DNA of 64,000 nucleotides from Zanthoxylum bungeanum. Taxonomy: Eukaryota; Streptophyta; Magnoliopsida; Sapindales; Rutaceae. The stretch spans positions 558,001-622,000 of the forward strand of contig SKCR01033660.1 of the NCBI GenBank assembly GCA_019454045.1. The letters are read 5' to 3'. The notes below the pieces were generated by a model. The model was given only the letters and a program-made list of their open reading frames with translations. It was not told the origin of the DNA and ran no database searches. Positions 43,010 to 55,335 of this stretch are shown one piece after another. A program made the position numbers and the translations under genes. Positions within the stretch are counted from its first letter, which is position 1. Each line of letters begins with the position of its first letter.

Positions 43010-46000
43010 GAAACATCAATTTAGCTAGTCACTAAATTCGAGCAATATAGTCATGTTCAATAAGAAATATAATACAAGTCTTCAATGGGCGTAGGCCAGT
43101 GATTTCAGTTCGATACCATGCTTCAAGATCTCAAGTTCAAGTAGCATCGATTTATCCGCGTATTCATAATGGGTAATTGGACCCCGATATGAATAACGGA
43201 AATTTCTCAATATTCCAAAATAATAATAAGAAGAAATATAAAATTAAAAAAAAATATATATAGAGGGAACGAAAAAAGCCTGTGCTGTTGTTACGCTGAC
43301 AAGTCTGACAGTGAGACGTCACATATAAAGCAATTTGATTGCCAAAGTGATTTGCGTTGATTCTTGCGCCCCCTCTTTTTCACCCTCCGATTGGTTCCGA
43401 TGGTCACCGTATGTCTTTGACCGTATCCTTTACCAAAAGCAAAGCAACTCTCGTTCTCTCTCTTTTGACATGATCGCCCGTTTTATGCTCTTTGTTCTTC
43501 TACTCTACTATCAAATATTCTCTCCTAAATTATATTAATTAATTTATTAAATTTTTAGAAAAAAAAAAAAAAGAGGAAAGAATGATGCCGTCGGCTCCCG
43601 CGAGAATTTCGCCTTATAATGCGTGATGTTATAAGAAACAGATTATGGTTTTGAGATTTTTGTCAAGTTTCCAATAATATTATTCTTTTGACTTTTATCT
43701 ATTTATTTATTTTTGGTACTATTTGACTTAAATATTTTTTAATATGTTTATCTAATGCGATTTTATATTAATTTTGTCAATATTTTTAGGAAGAATGATA
43801 TTGTACCCTATATAAAAAAATTTGTTTGCCATCTTGATCCCTTAAAAACAGAAGAATAGGTAAATATCCATTATATATATATATATATATATAATTAGGA
43901 TAATCATTTATTTTAATTTATTTAGGTTAATGCTTTGATGGAGAATATTTTTGTTACCAACAATTATGCAATATGAAAATAATGTTGATATTGCATATGT
44001 TGATTATGGCACTATATAATTTACTCATTATTTTATTTTTTAGAATACGACAGTTCAACTAGCTATTTCGAATACTGGAAAGAGATGGCCGGTAAATCCA
44101 GACATGTGATGGATCGGAGACGACCTAACTATCACCTGAATCTCTACACACACAAAGGCTTCGACCAAAGGGGGATAAATTCAACTTTCAAAGTTTCCAC
44201 TACGCATCAACATAACTCAACTCATAACACCTAACCAAACATAAATCATAGCAAATCATCATCAAAAAAGAAAACTCAATCCCCCATCAATAAATATATT
44301 CGGCCATAAGCATTTTTTGTTATCACCTTTGAGGTTTTCATCCCAATACAATATCATACAAGCTAGAACTCCCCTCAAACACATAAACCGACACCAACTA
44401 TTATTAAAATCAACAAAAACAACTCCCCTAATACACAAATGAAGAGTTCGGTCAGCCCCTATTTGGGAAATAAAATTGCACATTTTCAAAATCAAGACTT
44501 AAATATATATATATATATATAAGATCATAAAATGCATATGAAAATATGGCTTCATATTTCATTTTTTTTTTTTATTATTAGCCTGTTTTATATTCATAAA
44601 TTTTTTTTCCACTTTTGATAGAACAAAAAATAAAAATAAAAACTTGAATAAAGAAAAAATTCAGGTCAATAAAGCACTGAAGTGGAAATAAATAATTGGG
44701 AAGTGTAAAGTCAAAATTAATGAACATCAGAACATGCATGCATTGAATTTAAAAGTACAATTACATGCATGATTCAAGATTTGACTGTTTACTGAAGCAA
44801 TCAGTGAAACGAAAACAAATAACAAAATAATAATACTAGATGTAAATTTTTATTTTTAGTTTAAAAAAATTATAAAGATTCAAAATTTATTTTGCTAACT
44901 TTTTTACTTTGGATACTAAAAAAATAAAAATTCAATGTTCAGTGAATGTAACTGGCATTATTCATAACAAAAAACAAAGACAAAAGTAGGCCCATGCATT
45001 AAAACTTTTTCATGCAAGATTTACGAAACTAATTTTATTTTGTTCTTTTATGTTTTAAAAACTAGTGTTTGTCAAAAATGGCGTCACCCCAAGAAGTGAC
45101 TTTATTATGAAGCAGAAGCAGAACTGAGGTCCGGCGGGGGGAGTCTACATCAAGGCAACAAGATAGTGACACGTGTAAATAGCGTGGATCGAGAATGAAT
45201 GATAGCGTAATGATGAATAAATAATTTAATTGACAGTCCTATAAGGACTAATTGTGTGGTGCAGAAGCTACAGTCTGATGATATGTACTGACGAGAGAGA
45301 AGCAGAAAGCAGAAAAGCAAAAATAAAAAAAATAAAAAGCAGAAGCTAGCAGTACGGCTTCACTTTCCCTATAAATATAATCTATATGAGATTTAAGTGG
45401 TGGATGGTTGAGTAGCTCAAGGCTTTGGCTTTATCAGTCAACCTCTGGCATCTATCCTGGGTTATGTTACTGCTACCCATTAATCTTCATTTACATCTAT
45501 ATAATAAAGAAGAATTGTGTTGGAGGAAAGAGAGTGTATCCAACGACTCTCTTTATGTGGCTTAATTGACGGCCCAGTTCATTTCATTGGTAATTAGAGG
45601 AAAGAGAGTGAATTGATTGATGGAAATGGTCAAAAAATTTCAAATTTTCAAATTAAAAAATAGAAAGTTAAAATAAAATCATTTAATTAAAAACTAGTCT
45701 ATTTATAAAAGGGAAATTATCTGATTTCTATTCTAAAGATAATACAAATCTCAAATTATTATAATATATTTTTGTTTTTTTATTTGTATTTAAAATTTGT
45801 ATCAACTTTTATTTTTTAAAATTGGAAAATTGATCATTTTTCTAAGGTTAAAATTGGATAAAAAAATTATACACTTTTATATATCGGATGAAAAAAATGA
45901 TAATTTAAAAGTGTTATAATAACTTTCAAAATTTTTCCTAACATAATGCGGAAAATTCATAATTTTCCTTTTAAAAATTTTAGTTTTACCAACCCACATG

Positions 46001-46208
46001 GCCACAAGTTATATTGAGCTAATAGGTCGTATTGGTATAACTCTTAATAATCAAGCCTAACGTATAAAACTCGACACAAAGACAACCAACTTGGACATTC
46101 ACAAGTTGGCATGTTGACCAAAAAAGTAAATAAAACAAAAAAAAAAATTAATTAATGACAGAAGAAGAACAATGTGATGTTTACGGCCTTGAAGGTTTTA
46201 ATATCAGT
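43010..46208. other. AT-rich intergenic region without recognisable genes
   Basis: The sequence contains (TA)n tracts near 43875 and 44505 and CT-rich stretches. The more complex blocks at about 43270-43460 (GTGACGTC-type and CAAT-like motifs) and 45060-45480 could be remnants of a promoter or gene edge, but no reading frame supports this. The minus-strand ORF at 44262-44495 has no known motif. Confidence 0.3.
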
Positions 46209-46400
46209 TATGTGCTGATAAAATTTAAACCCATAATAATTATGTGCTGATAAAATTTAAACCCATCATAATTATGTGCTGATAAAATTTAAACCCATAA
46301 TAATTATGTGCTGATAAAATTTAAACCCATCATAATTATGTGCTGATAAAATTTAAACCCATCATAACTATGTGCTGATAAAATTTAAACCCATAATAAT
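46209..46400 (+). repeat. 32-bp minisatellite, six copies
   Basis: Units start at 46209, 46241, 46273, 46305, 46337 and 46369. Each contains TGTGCTGATAAAATTTAAAC followed by CCATAATAATTA or CCATCATAATTA. Copies are almost identical; an A/C variant near the unit end varies between copies (A, C, A, C, C, A), which suggests that two-unit blocks were duplicated. There are no unique spacers. Confidence 0.95.
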
Positions 46401-46555
46401 TCGATCGGGGACACCTATGAGATTTTGGGGCTCTAAACGAATTTATAAATCATGTGATTATTCACTAATAAACGTGAGGTTTTTTTTTTGATTTTTTGAT
46501 ACAATGTGTATTAATTTTTCTTAACCTAAATTTGGACGCCCCAATCGGTCGCCTG

Positions 46556-46997
46556 TAGGGGTGTTCACATTTTCAGGTCAACCTGCAATCCGACCCAACC
46601 CGCTCGAGTTTCAAAATAAATAATGCATTTTCGAGTTAATCCGATTCGACCTAATTTTTTTTGTGGGTCGAGTCATGGGTTTGACAATCAAACCCGACCC
46701 GACACAATAGATTTTTATTATTTTTCTAAATTTTTTATTATTTTTAATTTTTTTACTATTATCTCAGTTGTTTATTATTTTTATTGTCTTGAAATTTTAT
46801 ATGTATGACAAGTTCGAGATATAAAATAATTAGTATTTATGTCTAAAAATAATTAGTATATAAAAATATTCTTTTTTTTCTCGCCAACTCGACCCGCTCT
46901 AGTTTGCATACTCAGATTTTGTAGTTCGGATTTTTCGACCAGGGTGCCTTGACCCCTGTCGGGTTTCGTAAAATTTTAAAAAACCCCAACACCTATA
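46556..46997. mobile_element. hAT-type MITE with CGACCCG motifs
   Basis: It begins TAGGGGTGTTCACATTTTC and ends CCCCAACACCTATA. The flanks GTCGCCTG and ATCGCCTG (46548-46555 and 46998-47005) match at seven of eight positions. Arms carry CCGACCCAACCCGC and CCCGACCCGAC motifs; the centre is AT-rich. Confidence 0.75.
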
Positions 46998-47005
46998 ATC
47001 GCCTG

Positions 47006-50000
47006 TGTCGGCTGTCTTCAAGACAACCATTGAATTCGATCTATTTTATATATTAAAAATAGATGAGTTGTCATTTAATAATTTATTAATCTAGTGTTAA
47101 TAGCTAGGGGTCATGGGAGTCAAAATCATGATCAATAATTATGTCAAAAAAGAAACTCTACTAATGATAATAATGGAAAAATATAAGAGAAGTGAGATAG
47201 ATATTGCAATGATAATACAATAATTATAGTTGACATTTTTTTATGACATTTTATTTTTTAAACAAAAATATTGGTCATGTTAATAAGTTTCCAATAGCAC
47301 TTGTTAAGACTCTATTTAAAAAAGTTTTTACATCATTTTTATAGAAAATACAAAAAAATTTCAAAATATTAATAATTTTTTCATTTTTCTCATGAAAACT
47401 TTCATAAAATGAATTCTTAATAAATACCCTTAAGACACTCATTAATATTTTCCCAAAAATATTACTAAAATATCACAAAAAATATGTCATATAAATGTCC
47501 ATAATAATAGCAATAATTGCTAAAAAGCAAAGCAGACGAGGAGCTGTGTATTAATTTATTGAAAATTTCAAGGTATAAACGTGGCAAAAGCACAATCATC
47601 ATAAAGTTACAACCGTAACTCCCCAACATTTTGTTTCGTTCTGTTTATTTCTTCAACTGCCTCTCCCCTCAAATACTAAAAACTCTTATTAAAGAAAACC
47701 TAGATGACATAATATCTCGAATCTCATTATTCGATACGATTTTTTATCTTAAAAAAAAAATCAGATAAGATTTTAGACTATTTTTTATTTTAAATCTAAT
47801 TTTTTAAAATAAAAAATGGGATTGGAAATGATTTTTCATTTTGAATGCTGATATTTTACTTAAAAAATTTCGAATTTCAATCGATATTCGTGATCTCAAA
47901 CCATTCAGTTCGGGATCCAAAATAATTTTTCATTCTGAATCTATAATCTAGACGATACTGAGATTGACAAATCTCGATCAATCTCGATCGATTTACTTAT
48001 GTAGATGAAACCAAGAGACATAAGAGAGAGAGAAAATTTATATCGAATTTTTGAATTTGTATTAAATGAACTAATTATATCAAATATCATATATTCGTTG
48101 GTAGATTATTATTTTTTTCTGATTTTATAGATATTTCAGACGAATACAGATATCTGCATATTCTCTTATTTTTTTTACCAATTTATCCAAGTCATTTTTC
48201 TCCTTAATGTTAGCGTATTAAATGAATCATTTATTGTCCCATGTGACTTTGACAAGCTGACTTATAATACATTTGTTTTTCTTAAAAAAAAAAAAATTCC
48301 AATAAATTATTTATGTGAAGTTGTAAAGAGGCAAAACCGCACTTCATTTCGTTTGATTTGCCATTTCCATCTCTTTACAATTTTTGTTCTTTTTTTTTTA
48401 AGAGATTAAATGAATACTAAAATCATTTATAAAATATTAGTGTTTTATAATTAAAATTTTTTTAACCACAGAATATCAATACTTTATAAATAATTTTAAT
48501 CTTCTTCTAATCTCCCTATCATTTTTCTTTTTCAAAAGTAACTTGCATATTTTTGCTTTCCACTTTTTCCCCCTTAACTTGTGTTTGGTTTGCTGGAAAA
48601 GCTTTTCTTTCCCCTTCTCTGAACAGGGAGGGTTCTCGGGCCATGTTGCAAGCTGGCTACTGAGATATGAATCTGACAGATTGACATTTTTATTTTATTT
48701 TCATTGGTAACAGTAACTGCAATTAATAGCTAATTAAATAAACTTCTTCTATTTGATTTGAGTTGATCGATTTCATTGTTTGATTTTTTTTTTTCAAAGA
48801 ATAAAGAGACTGAACATTGCACTGATGAGCCGTGGGACACAACTCTCATCAAGTCTGTGATCCCCCGAATTCAAATCCTAGTTTCGTTGTTGTTATTTTC
48901 ATTATCATTGATTATGTTTAGAGAAACCATTTAGACTAAATTAAAGATTTATGTTATGTAAAGTCCCAACACCCAATAATAATATTAAAAATAAGTCTTA
49001 ACAAAAACCTTAACGTGAAACGTGGACAATTCGATTTTAAAGTCTAATGAAGAGACCAAGACAACAATAACTTGAGAATATTATAAGAAAAGATATGACA
49101 CAAGGTGGAAAATTAAAGGATGGATGAAATGATGCAAAATTAAATTGATATATGTAACCATTGTCATCCATCAGAATAATTCTTTGGTACAACGGAGGTA
49201 TGAGTGACGTGATATCATCAACAAATTAATAAATGACATGTATGATTTAATATCCATTTTTTTAGCTGTTTTTTAATATTTTAGCATGCGTGACAATGAA
49301 TTATTAGATTATTACATGGATGACGTGGTACCTCCGTTGTATTGTAGATTTTCTCCATCAATTATATCTCTCGAATGATATCTCTCCATATCTATAAATA
49401 GATAGTTGATCTTCTTTATTCTTTAAAGAAAAGTCTTTGTAAGAAGCAAATTATGTGGATAAACATAGAAAGAGTTTCAACGAAAGATATTCATTATTCT
49501 TGTTAATTTAAAGTGCCTTTATCATCCAGAAGTAATCATTGTATCCTAGGAGACTGAAGAGCACTAATGAGGATTGATTTTTTTTCTTAAAGCTAACAAA
49601 TCAAATTCCTATCTCGATCAAAATTGTTGGTGCAAGCAACATTATCAATTTTCAGGTTTTTTTTAGTTATTTTCATAGTTGTATTTATCAGTTTTAGTTC
49701 ATGCTTGATGTTATAACTTTATAAGAGCGTGAATCAATATAATAAGACTACTCATTTTTCAACAAATCTAAAATAAAAATTTGCATATGGGGAATCGAAT
49801 ACAAAACTTAACAATGAGATAATGTTAGAGAGAAAAGAAGTCTTGTACTTTACTATTTTGAAAAAAAAAAAGAAGAAGAAATTAAATGGTTACATCAAAA
49901 TAGATAATCAAGCTAAATATATGCAAAATTGTATCACGGAGATTGCAGAATCATAAATATTTGATTTGAAGGATTATTTTGTTAATCCAATTAATTTACT

Positions 50001-50585
50001 ACTTAATTTGGTAATAATTTTACTTCATTTGCTACTCTTCAATATATGAACAATGCTAACTTAATTCTGCAAAACCTAATCTAATATGAACTGATAAAGG
50101 CAAAAATAAATAAATAAAGAGAAAAATTATTCCATCTCCTTTATCATATTTATCTTAACACCATCCTCACTTTCTTTTCCTCTTTTTTTTTTTTAATCAA
50201 ACCACTTTCTTCTCTCATACAAGAACTTTAACACCGCGTCCTTTTTCTTTTCTCTCTCTCTCTCTTGCCTCCTAAAGAGAAGTTATAAGGCAACCCATCA
50301 CAAAAGTTTCTGGCTTTTGCCCTATAAAATAAACTCAATTAAAAGTTACAAGAGCAAGATATAAAAGCCACATTAATATTGGTTTTGATTAATAATATAT
50401 AATGAAAAATACATAAATGAATCGAGTAATCTCCTCAATATATTCATATTTACTACCATTTACCTTATGATTTATAGTTATAGAAGTCGAGTCGGTTGGA
50501 CATGTTTACTTGTTTTTCCACGTGTTTTTTTTTTAAAGATTTGGTGCATATCTGACTTAATTAGAGGCTTCAGGAAAAAGAAGGA
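47006..50585. other. AT-rich intergenic region
   Basis: No gene recognised on either strand. A SINE-like fragment may lie at 48830-48890 (see the rejected list). The rest is low-complexity AT-rich sequence with several microsatellite-like runs. Confidence 0.3.
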
Positions 50586-50830
50586 TCAAATCAATTCACT
50601 GGAGTAATTTTCAAACCCTAGCATCGCAACACCAGAAGCTAGTATCGCGACACTAGCCAAGAACAAATTGATCCAGTGAATAAAGCAAACACCAACCATA
50701 AAGAAAATGATCCAGTGGGTCACAAGAAGCCAACATTGCGACGCTGGTCCCTCAATGTTTCGACGCTGGTCCAATACCTGCATGCCCTAATTTGTCATGT
50801 TTAAATAAGGAAAGCTCCCTGCAACATCTA
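50586..50830 (-). mobile_element. Possible Athila LTR remnant
   Basis: GCATCGCAACACCAG, TAGTATCGCGACACTAG, ATTGCGACGCTGG and TTTCGACGCTGG resemble the GCGTCGCGACGCC motifs in the solo LTR at 34498-34545, in decayed form. The extent is uncertain. Confidence 0.35.
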
Positions 50831-51231
50831 TTTAAAGCCCAAACTTGTTCCAAAAGAGGAGTTACTAACTTTAATAGCAAAAACAAGACAAGAACGATAA
50901 GAGCTATATAAGGATAAGAAGTTCAATTGAGGACCTGAAGATTGAAACAACGATTTTCATCACGAGTTTTTATCTCTTAATCTCTATAGTTTTCATAATG
51001 TATTTTCTTATACTTATGAATTCTTTGTATTTATTGAATATGAATATGAACTAATTTATTAGTTTATAGTTGTAATGAAACTTATTCACCGATTATAAAT
51101 ATAAGTTTTCTTTCTATCTCTATCAGTTTATTGCTTGCATTGGATTATTATTAATGTCTTTTTAATACTTTATGTTTCTTGATCACCAATACGATAATTG
51201 TGGTATACCTAACAAACTTAGAAAATATAGT

Positions 51232-52179
51232 CACTACAAGAAAATGATTTTTTAGCGTGGCCAAAGGGCGACGCTAAAAGAGGAAAAAGTCGACGCTAAA
51301 AATTTTGGCGTCGAAATATGGTGACGCAGAAAATGGACGTTAAGAACTAGTCGCAGAAAGATTTTAGTTTCGATAAAAAACATCGATGCTAAATGTCGAC
51401 ATATAGCGTCGCCAACTCAGCGACGCTAAATCTATTAGAAATTATAAATAAAATAAAATATTATTAAAATACGTTTAATTATCAATAATTATATTTAACG
51501 TCGAATAAGTTTATGCGACGCTAAATCTTTGAAACAAAAATTATATTACTGTCTTAAAAAAATATATTGTGGGACCCACCACCATAGAGCCACCAAACCA
51601 ACCGTGGGGCCCCACACCTAGACCCTAGTGTCACCCAACGGTGGGCCTAAGCCCACATAATATGCCACATTTATAATTCTATAAATTATTACAATTGATG
51701 TGATTTGAACTCTTAACCTTAAAAGTTGAAGGTGTAACATAATTATCACTAAGTTATGATCAATTTATTGTAATAAGATGTAATGAATAATATATATGTG
51801 TGCACACGTGTAATGCACATAAATATCATTAATTATTTATAATTAATAATAATAATAATAATAATAATTATTATTATTATTAAAGGATTTTTAACGTTGC
51901 CAAAAATACGCGACGCTAAATATATTCATTTTAGCATCGCCAACTATACAAGCAACGCTAATTATTATTATTTCATACATTTTAGCGTCGCCTAAAATAG
52001 TCAACGCTAAATGTATTATATATAACGTCATAAATTTATAAGCGACGCTAAAACTAACATACATCGTCACTAATAAGTTCGACGTAAGATGTGGTTACTT
52101 TTAGCATCGCCAAAAACAAGCGACGATTTTAGTAGCGACACTAAATCTTTAAACGCTAAAGATCATTTTTCTTGTAGTG
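51232..52179. mobile_element. Non-autonomous CACTA transposon
   Basis: It starts CACTACAAGAAAATGATTTT and ends ATCATTTTTCTTGTAGTG, typical CACTA termini, with a 3-bp AGT duplication (51229-51231 and 52180-52182). Both subterminal regions repeat GCGACGCTAAA and its reverse (TTTAGCGTCGC) about a dozen times; these are likely transposase-binding sites. There is no transposase ORF. The middle has a (TAA)n run near 51843. Confidence 0.95.
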
Positions 52180-52182
52180 AGT

Positions 52183-52709
52183 TTTATATTTAACCTTGGG
52201 ATTGATGGCACATGGTCTTATTCTCTAGATTGCTATTGAATAGATTTATGTGTTATTGATGATCACTAAAAAGTGAATATTTATTTAAAAAAAATTAATC
52301 ATTTTACACTTATTGTTTCATCAATCTCCTTAATTTAGCACATTTGTGAAATAAAAATTAAATTTATGTTATATATTTTTTTATTATGTTTTTTTTTTTA
52401 TTGTGTAGGTAAAATACTATTTTGGAAGCTCAACATGAAAAAATGGATATGAGATCTGAATTTCAGGACCCAGGAAACCAAAAAGAGTATGACAGCTAAA
52501 TTCAAATCGGACTTAAAAAATATTTATTGTGTTTAGATTGACAACAAAATGAGATTATGTTATATTTAGCTACACATGTATTGAATTATCATAATAATAA
52601 TTATTATAATAGTAATTATTATTATTATTATTATATATAATATTTTGAAGGTCCCATCGAGATTTTATATATATAATATTATATATATTATTTTGGATGT
52701 CCACCAAGG

Positions 52710-52711
<2 letters not shown>
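52183..52711. other. AT-rich spacer
   Basis: No gene. AAT/ATT trinucleotide runs at about 52590-52640. Confidence 0.3.

Positions 52712-52757
<46 letters not shown>
52712..52757. repeat. (TA)n microsatellite
   Basis: About 23 uninterrupted TA units. Tyr/Ile repeat ORFs on both strands here are artefacts of the repeat. Confidence 0.95.
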
Positions 52758-52759
<2 letters not shown>

Positions 52760-55330
52760 CCATCCACCAGCATTTGCAAAAAAACAAATGCATTGCATTT
52801 GTATTTTGTGCCGAGACCCTCCTATAAAATGAGGTGTTCAGCACCTCAGTGAGAGAGATGGAAAAATGGAGAGCTCCCCTCCAGTCCGGATGTGTTATTT
52901 TATTTTCCCCTCTCGGGGGATTTGGGGTAAGTATCATGTGTGTTTTATTTTATTTTTCCTTTTGTAATTTCTTTTTCTTTTATTAATAAAATTACCTATG
53001 TTTTTATTTATATTTTGTTTTGCTAATTTGCATCATGTTGGGGTAAATGGTGAAGTTCTTGGTATGAAAATATATATGATTTTTATTTTTATTATATTTT
53101 ATAAATTGTGATTATTTCCAAATAAAATATGTACTCTTTCCAGTTTATTGAGGACTATTGACTAGCTGTAAACAATTTCCGATTGACACATATAATACTT
53201 GAATTCCAAAAATACGAGAGAGCGGACTATTAAAGATCTGGATTAGTTATAGACAATATGATTTTATATATTTTGGCATATTTAGTATCTTGGCATGACT
53301 AATTATCGACATGACAGATTACATGTGTTGATATAATTAATACCCGACAATCAAGAAATAAATTGATTATGAAATAATTATAATTTATAATTTATAAAAA
53401 ATAAAAATTATTTTATATTTTTAATATTAAGAGTGGATCTCCTAACCCCACTATTATTTTTATTTTATTAGTTGAATTATTATTTTATCCTATTAAATCA
53501 ATTCCTCGCGGATCGACTCCGGACTTACCGAGTTATTTTATTACTTCTACATTCTTATATTTTGGAGTAAATAATCATTTTGTGAGTGTCTAATCTTGAC
53601 ATTGAAATAAAGTTGATTAACTGAGTTGAATATGTCTAATCTTGTAGATAGCTCATTATTCTAGGTTAATTGTGGCTCAAGTAAATGAAGAATTAATTAA
53701 TTCTTATGACGTGCTAGGGGAAATTGGATCATTTCTCGCATAATTTTTTATCTTAGATTTTCATTCTCGGCTTTTCAACTTAATTTGCTTTAGTTTAATT
53801 TCCCTTTTAAATTCATAATTATATGCTTAGATAAAAGTATGATTAATATAGTTTTGATATTTAGTAGGATTAATAATAAATTTATGTGGGATCAATATTT
53901 TACTTTACTACTTCTGCGATAGTGTACTAATATATTATAACAAAATCACTATCATAATATCTCTATTCAATGAAGAAAATATATTTTTAATTTAATCGTT
54001 TCAATAATTGATCTCCAAAATTTCTACGACATGTCATTTTTTAGTACTATTTTTGTTTGTTGGATTCAAATGTTCAATAAATGATTGTATGATTGCGGAT
54101 AACTTTTGTTTTTTGGTAGAATTTTTTGAATGTGATAAAATGTGTAAGAAGACTTGTATTTAATCCCCTCGTCTCAGGACATTAGCGTGGTTGATTGATG
54201 GGAGGATTTCAGGAGGCTTAACAGCTGAATTGTGCAGGTTCAATCCATCACTAACTCGCAAAGTTATGACTTATTTAATATTGTATATGGTGAGGCATAT
54301 GCATATACCTATGTTATAATCTCTTATCTGAAACGAACAACATGATTATGGACGCTGTCCAATATCTGCGGAAGAGTTGGAGGATTTATTTGTAACAAAA
54401 AAAAAGATTGTATTTAGTAAATCCGTAAGCTACTCCAGTACTAATGTTGTTTAGGGCGTTACTAATTTCCCAGTCTTGAGTGTCAATTTTAGAAAGGAAT
54501 GATGGTTGAAAGCAAAAAGTATGTCATTATTACTGCACAATTCAAAGCTTTTGGGCCATATTAGAATTTGTTATATGAATAAATAACTTTACCAAAATTT
54601 TGTATTTAATGTGCATACTTTATATAAATATATTTTAAGAAGTTGCTAGCTAGTCTTGTGAGCTTTGCTAGTTTTAGGATTCTGAAAAGTGGGGGGGCCA
54701 TATATTGAAGGTTAATTTCATTGTGCTTAATTGATGAATAGTCAATATTGCTGGTAATATTTACTATTTTTATTTTATTCTTTTTGTGAGCTTCTTTTTC
54801 AATTTCTACAGTACGCAAGCTGTGATCCATGATTGATGATGACACCAAACAACTTATTATTTGGTCCATGGTAATTAAAGCTATATAATTAGTACAATAG
54901 ACTTTTTAATATGGACTAGAATTATTTGCCAATCTAACTTTATGTTCAGTAAAAGATACAAGGTTGCCATTGCAATTTTTATCAAAAAAATAAAATAAAA
55001 AAGGTTGCCATTGCAATTGATAGTTATTAGAAAATAATATATTAATAATTAAATCTTGGGGAATTATTTAAAAGCCTAAATTTAAGAAGGCCAACTCCAT
55101 TTAGTGCAAACTTAAAATGGAATTTGCATTTAAACTACCTACATGTAAAATAAATAAATATATAACATAAAATAAGATAATTACATGTTTCCCACTTAAA
55201 AAAAGAAATACAATACGTTACCTGACATCAAATGTAGAGTCAAAATTTATTTGTTTGTTTGTTTTTTTTTTTTCAATTTTCAATTTATAAATTAAATATC
55301 TCCCAAAATATATAGAGTTTCATGAAAAAA
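52758..55330. other. Probable LTR remnants and AT-rich spacer
   Basis: CCTATAAAATGAGGTGTTC near 52822 and CTCGCGGATCGACTCCGG near 53506 resemble promoter and LTR-end sequences of plant Ty3-gypsy elements. I could not find paired ends, a primer site or coding sequence, so no element is called. No gene recognised. Confidence 0.3.
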
Positions 55331-55335
55331 ATTAT

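Noticed and set aside
44262..44495. 77-residue minus-strand ORF with several Cys
   Set aside because: No recognisable domain, no splice or promoter context, and no repeat support.
46209..46400. CRISPR-like array
   Set aside because: Units are contiguous with no unique spacers and the DNA is plant nuclear.
48830..48890. SINE-like fragment (GAATTCAAATCC resembling box B)
   Set aside because: No convincing box A and no defined ends.
52645..52827. Tyr-Ile repeat ORFs on both strands
   Set aside because: Products of the (TA)n microsatellite.
54181..54250. tRNA- or SINE-like stretch (GGTTCAATCC)
   Set aside because: Box B is good but box A is poor and no cloverleaf could be drawn.
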